Assembly: GCA_902627575.1 (NCBI GenBank)
Contig: CACOJQ010000001.1
Span: 40,001 to 84,064 of the forward strand
Source of the DNA: an uncultured Bacteroidota bacterium
GTDB taxonomy: Bacteria; Bacteroidota; Bacteroidia; Flavobacteriales; BACL11
Direction: 5' to 3'
Length of the DNA stretch: 44,064 nt
Both the position numbers and the translations under genes were made by a program. Below the pieces are notes generated by a model. The model did no database searches, had not been told where the DNA came from, and worked only from the letters and a program-made list of their open reading frames with translations. Shown here in pieces: positions 25,141 through 34,517 of this stretch (position 1 is the stretch's first letter; every line of letters starts with the position of its first letter).

Positions 25141-28100
25141 ATGAAAGGTTATTTATTTTTATTTTTTATTGCATGTTTTGTGCCCAAACTTGTTTTTTCA
25201 CAAACTCAAAATAATGTAGAGGCTGCAATATCGTTGTATGAAAATAAAAAATATAGCGCTGCACAATCAATTCTTTCTGAATTGCATGATGATCAAATAA
25301 CAGAAGAGACGATGTATCTTCGTGCTAGATGTTCCAAAGAGCTACTTTTGGAAGATGCACTAAAATTATATAAAGATTTAAATGAAAAATTTCCATATAA
25401 TTTGTATCAAGATGAAGTTAATCAAGATTTAGCTGATATTTACTATAGAGAAAAAGATTACACAAGAGCGATAAAATATTTGAAAAAGTTAAAATATTCT
25501 TCAATTGAAAATACATTTAAACTAGCTTACTCAAATTTTAATATTGATTCTTTAGAAACAGCTAAATATTATTTTTCTAAAGTTAAGAATTTAGAAAGTA
25601 AATTTAGTAAACCTGCAAAGTATTATTATGCATACATTGCATATGAAACAAAATTATATAATTCAGCATTGCAAAATTTTTTAATTTTAGAAAATGATAA
25701 AAAATTTGGTAAAATAGTTCCGTATTATATTTCTCAGATATATTTTTACAAAGAAGATTACCAAAATCTAATTGCTTATGCAAAACCACTATTAGATGAC
25801 ATAATACCACAAAGAAAGGAAGAGATTTTTAGATTATTAGGAGAAGCGTATTATAGAACTGGGGATTATAAAAATGCAATATCTTTTTTTCAAAAAACAC
25901 AAGCTGAAAATAATAGTGTAGATCCTATGTTGTCATTTATGCTAGGGTACTCTTATTATAATACGGGCCAATATGAATATGCTATTTTAAATCTTGAAAA
26001 TGTTTCAAATGTGTCAGACAGTATTTTACAATTTTCATATTACTATTTGGGAGCAAGTTATATTGAATTTGAATATTACACTTATGCACTAAATGCATTT
26101 AAAAAATCAATAACTTATGAAAATAATCAAACTTTAAAAGAAGAGGCTTGGTTTAATTATGCAAAATTATCATATCAACTTGATTTACCTTTTGATAATA
26201 CATTTAATGTTTTTCAAACCTTTTTAAAGTCTTTCGATAACTCAAAAAATACAGCTTATATTGAATCTTTAATGATTAAAATGTTTGAATCAACAAATAT
26301 GCACTTTGATGTTTATGAAAAGTTAATTAATTTAGACACACTAAGCAATGAACAAAAAAAGTCATTACAAAGAGCTTCATTTTACTTAGCTATTGAAGAG
26401 TACAATAATCAAGAGTTTAAAAAGGCAATTTTATACTTTAATCAATCTATTCAGTATCCTATAAATGAAACATATACTTTTTTAAGTAAATTCTGGTTAT
26501 CAGATTGTCTTTATAATTTATCAAATTTTTCTGATGCAATTGAGTCTTACAATGGCCTTTCAACAATATTAATTCGAGATTTACCAAGTTTTCAGACTTT
26601 AAAAAAATACAATTTAGCATATGCCTATTATAAATCAAAAGATTATCAAAATAGTGTAAAATGGTACAGATCTTTCTTAAAAGTTTCTAGTGATAGCCTA
26701 AAGATCAATGATGCCTTATTGAGATTAGCTGATAGTTATTTTATGCTTAAAAAATATGATTTAGCATTTAGATATTATCAAAAATCTTTAGCTTACAATC
26801 TTTTTGATGTTGATTATGCCCTGTATCAGTCTTCAATTTCCGCTCGATTGTTAAATGATAATACCATGCAATTAAATTGTTTAGTAGAAATTTTTGAAAA
26901 ATATAAAAACTCAACATATTTTTTGTTAGCAGTCAAAGACTTAGCAAGTTATCATAAAAAAACATCAAGTTTTGAAAATGCTAAAATATATTACAAAATA
27001 TTAATTGATTCATCAACAAATGTTGATTGGCTTGCTGACTCATACTTAAATATTGGTAACATGTATATGCAAGCTGATAGTATTGATAAGGCAATCAATC
27101 AATTTTTGATTGTTGTACATAATTATTCCAAAACAAAGTACTTTAAACAAGCTTTATCGTCTTTACAATTTGCTTATTCAAGTATAAATAGAATTGATGA
27201 TTATATTTATTTGGTAGAATCTTTACCTGAGTATAACATAACAGTATCAGAACAAGATTCTTTGTTGTATAATTCGGCTTATATGAAATATGTTCAAAAA
27301 GACTATTCTTTAGCTAAATCATCATTTAAAAAATACTTAAATCGCTTTGAAAAAGGAATATTTCATGAGAAAGCGCTATATTATGCTGCAGTAAGTTCGA
27401 ACAATATTAATGACACCTTAGATGCTATTTACTATTACAAAAAGCTAATGTTATGTGAGCCCTCTGAAAATCATAAGAAAGAAGCACTAGTTTTTTTAGC
27501 AAGATATTATTACCAAAAAGATGATTATGAAATGTCTAATAGCTTTTATGAACAATTACAAAAAATTATTTTTTCTAGTTCATTAAATAGAGAAGTTGTA
27601 GCTAGACTTATGATAGGATATGAAAATATTGATGTATCTAAATCTTCTTTATTTGCCGAGCAAGTTATTGATTTGGAAAAAGTTGATGATTTTTTAATTA
27701 GTAAGGCTTATTTGATTATTGCCAGAGATGAATTTAAATCTGGTAATTATGCAAAATCAAAAAGTACCTTTTCAAAATTAATATCTTACCAAATAGATGA
27801 TCATTGCTGTGAAGCAATGTATCATCTTTCATATTTTGCTTACTTAGATGATAGTCTAAAATTGGCAGAGGAATTAATATTTGATCTAGTAAAAAATTAT
27901 TCAAGTAAGTATTACATAGCAAAGAGTTTTATTTTGCTCGCAGATATTTACATAGATATGAACAAAACATTTCAAGCTAAAGCAACTCTGGAAAGTGTGA
28001 TTGAAAATTATAATGGCACTGATTTAACAGATTTAGCAATTAAGAAGTTAGAATTTATTATCGAAAAAGAAAAGAATGAAGTTCTTGAGCTTAAAAAGGA

Positions 28101-28251
28101 CCAAGCTTTTATTGAGATATTTGAAGATGACTATGATTATGAAGTTCAAAGAATAAATGAAAATTATATTGTAAAAGATATTAAATCGGACACAATTAAT
28201 AAAAACATTGATAAAATTAATTTAAATAATACTGAAAATGAATTTGATTAG
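25141..28251 (+). CDS. Large periplasmic TPR-repeat protein
   Basis: About 1036 residues. The open frame extends to a TTG at 25054, but ATG 25141 gives a clean signal peptide (MKGYLFLFFIACFVPKLVFSQ), so I start there. From about residue 25 to 985 the protein is a succession of 30-40 residue TPR-like helix pairs; examples are YREKDYTRAIKYLKKL, YRTGDYKNAISFFQKTQ, YNTGQYEYAILNLENV and FKSGNYAKSKSTFSKLIS. The C-terminal 50 residues are charged and contain the start of the next gene. It is probably exported to the periplasm and acts as a scaffold. The stop overlaps the start of the following barrel gene by 14 bases, so the products very likely work together. Confidence 0.88.
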   Translation: MKGYLFLFFIACFVPKLVFSQTQNNVEAAISLYENKKYSAAQSILSELHDDQITEETMYLRARCSKELLLEDALKLYKDLNEKFPYNLYQDEVNQDLADIYYREKDYTRAIKYLKKLKYSSIENTFKLAYSNFNIDSLETAKYYFSKVKNLESKFSKPAKYYYAYIAYETKLYNSALQNFLILENDKKFGKIVPYYISQIYFYKEDYQNLIAYAKPLLDDIIPQRKEEIFRLLGEAYYRTGDYKNAISFFQKTQAENNSVDPMLSFMLGYSYYNTGQYEYAILNLENVSNVSDSILQFSYYYLGASYIEFEYYTYALNAFKKSITYENNQTLKEEAWFNYAKLSYQLDLPFDNTFNVFQTFLKSFDNSKNTAYIESLMIKMFESTNMHFDVYEKLINLDTLSNEQKKSLQRASFYLAIEEYNNQEFKKAILYFNQSIQYPINETYTFLSKFWLSDCLYNLSNFSDAIESYNGLSTILIRDLPSFQTLKKYNLAYAYYKSKDYQNSVKWYRSFLKVSSDSLKINDALLRLADSYFMLKKYDLAFRYYQKSLAYNLFDVDYALYQSSISARLLNDNTMQLNCLVEIFEKYKNSTYFLLAVKDLASYHKKTSSFENAKIYYKILIDSSTNVDWLADSYLNIGNMYMQADSIDKAINQFLIVVHNYSKTKYFKQALSSLQFAYSSINRIDDYIYLVESLPEYNITVSEQDSLLYNSAYMKYVQKDYSLAKSSFKKYLNRFEKGIFHEKALYYAAVSSNNINDTLDAIYYYKKLMLCEPSENHKKEALVFLARYYYQKDDYEMSNSFYEQLQKIIFSSSLNREVVARLMIGYENIDVSKSSLFAEQVIDLEKVDDFLISKAYLIIARDEFKSGNYAKSKSTFSKLISYQIDDHCCEAMYHLSYFAYLDDSLKLAEELIFDLVKNYSSKYYIAKSFILLADIYIDMNKTFQAKATLESVIENYNGTDLTDLAIKKLEFIIEKEKNEVLELKKDQAFIEIFEDDYDYEVQRINENYIVKDIKSDTINKNIDKINLNNTENEFD

Positions 28252-29878
28252 GGTCTTATTTTTTATTTTATTAACAGCATGCTCAATTTTTGGCCAGGAC
28301 ATAAAAACTACAGAAATAAAGATTTTTGAGGAATTTACCCCTTCAATAATTGATGCAAAAAAAATAAATGAAAGGGCTACATATAATGACTCATCTTCTA
28401 ATAAAAGTGTACAACAATATGATTTTTTTGAGTTTAACTTAAGATCTAATTTCAAAACAAAAATATTAGCTCCAGCAAAAATTAAAGATCCTTTGTTAGA
28501 TAAATTATATAATAACAGTGCTAGCTTTGGTTTAGGTAATTACTATAAAACACAAGCCGATATTATATATTGTTCTACTCGCTCTAAAAACAAAAGTTAT
28601 GGTATTTATTTTAATCATTATGCTGATAAATACCTGCCTGCAAAAAATAGTAAGAATAGTTTTCATGGGTTTTATAAACAAATAACGTTATCTAATGTTT
28701 ACAGAATAAATTTAATTTACGATAAAAGAACAGCTTTTTATAAAAATGAAAATGACTTATTTGATGAGTATTTTAGAAATAGATTTGCATTCACAAAATT
28801 ATCACTAAATATTTTTTCAAATAAAAGTATGTCTAATCAAATAAGTCATAATACGAAGTTATCTATTTCAGATTTAAATGAATTTTCTGAAAATCACTTT
28901 CATGTCAGTTCCAACATAACTAATCTTTTTAAAAATCTACCATTAAAAATAAATACACGATTTGATTCCTATCTAAATTATAATAGTGAGCTGTCACCAT
29001 TTATATCTACATATATTAATTATTTTAATTTTTCGCCAAATTATGCTTTAGACAAATACAATATAATTTTAGGATTTGATCTTTCTGTAAAATCATCAGG
29101 GCAAAATTTTCATCTAATGCCAAATATTAAATTTTCTAAGGAACTAGTAAAAGATATTATTAAAATTGAGACAGGATTTTCGCAGTCTCATTACAAAAAT
29201 AGTATACGATATATCTCGGAAATAAATCCATATATTCATACTTATGGTATGAATCAAAGTATTTATGCTAACTATGCGTTTGAACAAAACTTGAGTTTTA
29301 CCAAAAGAGACAAGTTTTATTTTTCATTTAGAAATATTTTAAGTGACAATGATTTAATTAAAACCTCGATTAGTTACAGTATTGTAGATAATTTTTTACA
29401 TTTTGTAAGAGTTGATAATTTATCTTACCAAAGATATAAGTCAGAATATATTGATTTAAGTGAATTTAATTTGGAATGTGAGTATAGGAAAAAGATAAAT
29501 AGTCTTTTAAGTTTAAATTTTAAATGTGATTTTTATAATTGGACTGAGGATGTTTTTAATACTTCTAATTTCAAATTTAATTTGCAAGTCCCTTTTAAAT
29601 TGCAGCAAAAAATAAATGTAACCCCATCTGTGTCATTTTTTAGTAAAAAAAGATTTGCAACTATTTCTGCTAATCAAATAGCTGTGCCTTATGAAAATCA
29701 AAATATTCAGAAACTAGGTCCTTATTTATACACAAATTTATTTTTTGAGTACAATTATTCAAAATGGCTTTCTACATTTTTAAATATCCAAAACCTTACA
29801 AACAATAAAAATGAAAACTGGTTGGGTTATAAAGAACAAGGGATAAGTATGTTGTTTGGAATTAAAAGCTCCTTTTAG
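28238..29878 (+). CDS. Outer-membrane beta-barrel protein (TonB-receptor-like, no plug seen)
   Basis: 546 residues with signal peptide MNLIRVLFFILLTACSIFGQ. After a conserved N-terminal stretch (EIKIFEEFTPSIIDAKKINE) the protein is made of alternating amphipathic beta-strands with many Tyr, Phe and Asn, ending in MLFGIKSSF, as expected for an outer-membrane barrel. I see no plug domain or TonB box, and it is shorter than a full receptor. It starts inside the end of the TPR gene. Automatic annotation often calls such proteins TonB-dependent receptors; the pairing with a large TPR protein recurs, as I recall, in Flavobacteriia, with no known function. The gene ends 102 bases before gyrB. Confidence 0.8.
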   Translation: MNLIRVLFFILLTACSIFGQDIKTTEIKIFEEFTPSIIDAKKINERATYNDSSSNKSVQQYDFFEFNLRSNFKTKILAPAKIKDPLLDKLYNNSASFGLGNYYKTQADIIYCSTRSKNKSYGIYFNHYADKYLPAKNSKNSFHGFYKQITLSNVYRINLIYDKRTAFYKNENDLFDEYFRNRFAFTKLSLNIFSNKSMSNQISHNTKLSISDLNEFSENHFHVSSNITNLFKNLPLKINTRFDSYLNYNSELSPFISTYINYFNFSPNYALDKYNIILGFDLSVKSSGQNFHLMPNIKFSKELVKDIIKIETGFSQSHYKNSIRYISEINPYIHTYGMNQSIYANYAFEQNLSFTKRDKFYFSFRNILSDNDLIKTSISYSIVDNFLHFVRVDNLSYQRYKSEYIDLSEFNLECEYRKKINSLLSLNFKCDFYNWTEDVFNTSNFKFNLQVPFKLQQKINVTPSVSFFSKKRFATISANQIAVPYENQNIQKLGPYLYTNLFFEYNYSKWLSTFLNIQNLTNNKNENWLGYKEQGISMLFGIKSSF

Positions 29879-29924
29879 AAGTTATCAACTTTATGTTGAA
29901 AAAACAGTAATTTTTAAATAGTAT

Positions 29925-29959
29925 TTTGATTTTATAAAAAGCAGTAAATTGTATTTTTG
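29925..29959 (+). promoter_or_regulatory. Putative gyrB promoter
   Basis: TTTG at 29925-29928 and TATTTTTG at 29952-29959, separated by 23 bases, match the Bacteroidota -33/-7 pattern. The gyrB ATG follows 21 bases later. Confidence 0.6.
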
Positions 29960-29971
29960 TTAAAAAGTTAA

Positions 29972-31924
<1,953 letters not shown>

Positions 31925-31948
31925 AATTTATAACTTAAAAATAATATT

Positions 31949-32884
31949 ATGAAAATTACAGTTGTTGGAGCTGGTGCTGTTGGAGCTAGTTGTGCAGAAT
32001 ACATTGCAATGAAAGATTTTGCATCTGAAGTTGTTTTGTTAGATATAAAAAAAGATTTTGCAGAGGGAAAAGCAATGGATTTAATGCAAACCGCTTCTTT
32101 AAATGGATTTGATACTAAAATCATAGGATCAACAAGTGATTATTCTAAAACAGCTGATAGTGATATTGCGATTATTACATCTGGTATTCCAAGAAAACCA
32201 GGTATGACAAGAGATGAGTTAATCGGAATAAATGCTGGAATAGTTAAAGATGTAACTGAAAATTTATTAAATTATTCTCCAAACGTTATTTTGGTCATTG
32301 TTAGTAACCCTATGGATACTATGACTTATTTGGTTCATAAGATAACAAATTTGCCTAAAAACAGAATTATAGGAATGGGAGGCGCATTAGACTCTGCAAG
32401 ATTTAAATACAGAATAGCAGAAGCGATGTCTTGTCCTTCTTCTGACGTAAATGCAATGGTTATAGGTGGTCATTCTGATAAGGGTATGTTGCCATTAACT
32501 AGACTGGCGACTAGAAATAGTATCAGAATATCAGAATATTTATCAATTGAAAAATTGGATGAAATTTCTGAAGCAACTAAGGTAGGTGGGGCTACATTAA
32601 CTAAAATGTTAGGAACATCTGCTTGGTACGCTCCTGGAGCAGCTGTTAGTAGTCTTGTTCAATCGATTGCATGTGATCAAAAAAAGATGTATCCATGTTC
32701 AGCTTTACTAAATGGAGAGTTTGGTTTATCAGACTTGTGCATTGGAGTGCCCGTAGTTTTGGGTAAAAATGGTATAGAAAAAATTGAAGAAATCAATTTA
32801 AATGAACATGAACTAGCAAAGCTGATATTGTCTGCAGAAGGAGTACAAGTCACCAATAGGTTGCTTGATAATTTAAATCTTTAA
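31949..32884 (+). CDS. mdh: Malate dehydrogenase
   Basis: Oxidises malate to oxaloacetate with NAD in the TCA cycle. It is of the LDH-like MDH type: the Rossmann glycine motif VVGAGAVGASCAEYIA at residues 4-19, Asp in VVLLDIKKD for NAD preference, the substrate-binding Arg residues in GIPRKPGMTRDEL, NPMDTMTYL, and the catalytic His in VIGGHSDKGMLPL. Length 311 is normal. It follows gyrB by 24 bases. Immediately after its stop comes the first of two -7 boxes for rpmE2. Confidence 0.95.
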   Translation: MKITVVGAGAVGASCAEYIAMKDFASEVVLLDIKKDFAEGKAMDLMQTASLNGFDTKIIGSTSDYSKTADSDIAIITSGIPRKPGMTRDELIGINAGIVKDVTENLLNYSPNVILVIVSNPMDTMTYLVHKITNLPKNRIIGMGGALDSARFKYRIAEAMSCPSSDVNAMVIGGHSDKGMLPLTRLATRNSIRISEYLSIEKLDEISEATKVGGATLTKMLGTSAWYAPGAAVSSLVQSIACDQKKMYPCSALLNGEFGLSDLCIGVPVVLGKNGIEKIEEINLNEHELAKLILSAEGVQVTNRLLDNLNL

Positions 32885-32892
32885 TATTTTTG
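32885..32892 (+). promoter_or_regulatory. Possible distal -7 box for rpmE2 (TATTTTTG)
   Basis: TATTTTTG directly after the mdh stop codon, 57 bases before the rpmE2 ATG. A TTG at 32861-32863 (21-base spacing) lies inside mdh. The ten bases TATTTTTGCA recur exactly at 32924-32933. Confidence 0.3.
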
Positions 32893-32901
32893 CAAATCAA
32901 G

Positions 32902-32931
32902 TTGGTTAAATCGTAAATCTTATTATTTTTG
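32902..32931 (+). promoter_or_regulatory. Putative rpmE2 promoter
   Basis: TTG at 32902-32904 and TATTTTTG at 32924-32931 with 19 bases between, the textbook Bacteroidota spacing. The rpmE2 ATG follows 18 bases later. Confidence 0.65.
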
Positions 32932-32949
32932 CAGTCCAAAATTTAAACA

Positions 32950-33204
32950 ATGAAAAAAGATTTACATCCCAAAGATTATAGGCTATGTGTATTCAAAGAT
33001 ATTTCTACTGATTATTCTATATTAACAAAATCATGTGTCGAAACAAAAGATACAATTAAATGGGAAGATGGTAAAGAATATCCTCTATTTAAAATGGAAA
33101 TATCATCTGATTCACATCCGTTCTTTACTGGAAAAGCTAAGCTAATAGACACTGCGGGAAGAATTGATAAATTTAAAAATAAGTATAAAAAGTTTAAAAA
33201 GTAA
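32950..33204 (+). CDS. rpmE2: 50S ribosomal protein L31 type B
   Basis: Large-subunit protein at the central protuberance. [20 protein letters not shown] and the [28 protein letters not shown] core are typical of the type B form. The zinc-binding CxxC of type A L31 is absent, as expected for this paralogue; the two Cys present (in RLCVF and KSCVE) are not in that arrangement. Length 84 with a basic tail. It is monocistronic: its own promoter lies upstream and a strong terminator 25 bases downstream. Confidence 0.96.
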   Translation: MKKDLHPKDYRLCVFKDISTDYSILTKSCVETKDTIKWEDGKEYPLFKMEISSDSHPFFTGKAKLIDTAGRIDKFKNKYKKFKK

Positions 33205-33229
33205 AAAATTTATGCTTTTTGCTCATCAT

Positions 33230-33256
33230 AAGCCCATATATTTATGGGCTTTTTTA
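33230..33256 (+). terminator. Rho-independent terminator after rpmE2
   Basis: Perfect 9-bp stem AAGCCCATA (33230-33238) / TATGGGCTT (33243-33251), 4-base loop, followed by a T-run. It ends just before the -7 box of the next gene. Confidence 0.88.
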
Positions 33257-33258
33257 TT

Positions 33259-33266
33259 TAACTTTG
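33259..33266 (+). promoter_or_regulatory. Putative -7 box of the alternative glmU (TAACTTTG)
   Basis: TAACTTTG lies 3 bases after the rpmE2 terminator T-run and only 7 bases before the ATG at 33274. If used, the mRNA would have almost no leader. No -33 TTG is seen; that region is the terminator hairpin. Confidence 0.45.
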
Positions 33267-33273
33267 TATACAT

Positions 33274-34452
33274 ATGAATTTAATATTATTTGATAAAGAT
33301 CATTCAAATTATTTGCCACTAAGTTTTACAAGACCCATTTCATCTTTTAGAGTAGGGATATTTACAATTAAAGAGAAATGGAACTTTTATTATCCTTATG
33401 TTTCTGTTAAAACCCAGGATTATTTATCTAATAAATTTAAAACAAACATTAAATATGATAATTTATGGGTTGATTCAACAATCTTGCCTTGTAAAGAACT
33501 TATAACTGAAATAAATAATCTCAGAGTAGGAGAATCACTAGTAAGTAAAGGTGAAGCCATTGCTTTCAGAAGTAACAAATTTGAGCATGCCAAATTAAAT
33601 ATTATTGAATCTCGTGCATCTTTTACTTCAATCAAATCACTTTCAGATATTTTTGTTTTTAATGAAAATGAAATAATTAACGATTTTAACAGATTAAAAC
33701 AAAATAAAAATTTAAAGTGTCTAAGTAGAATAAATGATATTAATAATTCTAACACATTAATAGGAAATGGAGAAATTTGGATTGAAAATGGGGCCAAATT
33801 AAATAATTGTTCATTAAATACAGAACATGGTCCAATTTATATTGGAAAGGATACTGAAATAATGGAAGGCACTTTAGTTAGAGGGCCCTTTGCAATGCTT
33901 GATAACTCTGTTTTAAAAATGGGAGCTCGAATTTACTCTGGAACCACGTTAGGTCCTTTTTGTAAAGTAGGTGGAGAAGTAAATAATACAGTTTTTTTTG
34001 GTTATTCATCAAAAGCACATGATGGATTTTTAGGCAACTCTGTAATAGGAGAATGGTGTAATTTAGGTGCAGATACAAATAATTCAAATTTAAAGAACAA
34101 TTATGCTGATGTAAAGTTATGGAATTATAAATTTGAGAAATTTAAAAATACCGGCTTGCAATTCTGTGGTTTAATAATGGGAGATCATTCAAAATGTGGT
34201 ATAAATACTATGTTTAACACAGGTACTGTGGTGGGAGTTGGTGCTAATATTTTTGGTAGTGGTTTTCCAAGAAATTTTATTCCATCCTTTAGTTGGGGAG
34301 GTTCCTCCGGTTTTTCAGAACATAAATTTTCAAAATTTATTGATACTTTAGATCTAGTATTTAGAAGAAGAAATTTAAATGTTGATGATAATCTTAAAGA
34401 GATCCTCAGATTTATATATGAAAATACAAAGAAATTTAGAAATCAATATTAA
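33274..34452 (+). CDS. Alternative Bacteroidota GlmU-family sugar nucleotidyltransferase
   Basis: Likely makes UDP-GlcNAc (uridylyltransferase plus acetyltransferase), feeding peptidoglycan synthesis, as proposed for the alternative Bacteroidota GlmU family. The N-terminal domain opens MNLILFDKDHSNYLPLSFTRP and IGIFTIKEKW-like sequence (here VGIFTIKEKW); it lacks the GxGTRM loop of classic GlmU. From about residue 165 the protein is a left-handed beta-helix of hexapeptide repeats (IGNGEIWIENGAKL, IYSGTTLGPFCKVGGEV, VIGEWCNLGADTNNSNLKNN). Length 392. Start ATG 33274 fits family N-termini even though the promoter box is only 7 bases away. 65 bases separate it from lon. Confidence 0.85.
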   Translation: MNLILFDKDHSNYLPLSFTRPISSFRVGIFTIKEKWNFYYPYVSVKTQDYLSNKFKTNIKYDNLWVDSTILPCKELITEINNLRVGESLVSKGEAIAFRSNKFEHAKLNIIESRASFTSIKSLSDIFVFNENEIINDFNRLKQNKNLKCLSRINDINNSNTLIGNGEIWIENGAKLNNCSLNTEHGPIYIGKDTEIMEGTLVRGPFAMLDNSVLKMGARIYSGTTLGPFCKVGGEVNNTVFFGYSSKAHDGFLGNSVIGEWCNLGADTNNSNLKNNYADVKLWNYKFEKFKNTGLQFCGLIMGDHSKCGINTMFNTGTVVGVGANIFGSGFPRNFIPSFSWGGSSGFSEHKFSKFIDTLDLVFRRRNLNVDDNLKEILRFIYENTKKFRNQY

Positions 34453-34475
34453 CTGACAAAAAGGCATTTTTCATT

Positions 34476-34492
34476 TTGGCATAATAATTGTA
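34476..34492 (+). promoter_or_regulatory. Sigma-54-like promoter upstream of lon
   Basis: TTGGCATAATAATTGTA resembles the -24/-12 consensus TTGGCAC-N5-TTGCA. GG (34478-34479) and GT (34490-34491) are exactly 10 bases apart; the only departure at the key positions is T for C in the -12 GC. Predicted start of transcription is near 34503, about 15 bases before the lon ATG. There is no TAnnTTTG box in the 65-base gap. Confidence 0.5.
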
Positions 34493-34517
34493 GAAGATTT
34501 TATGAAAATAAAAGATT

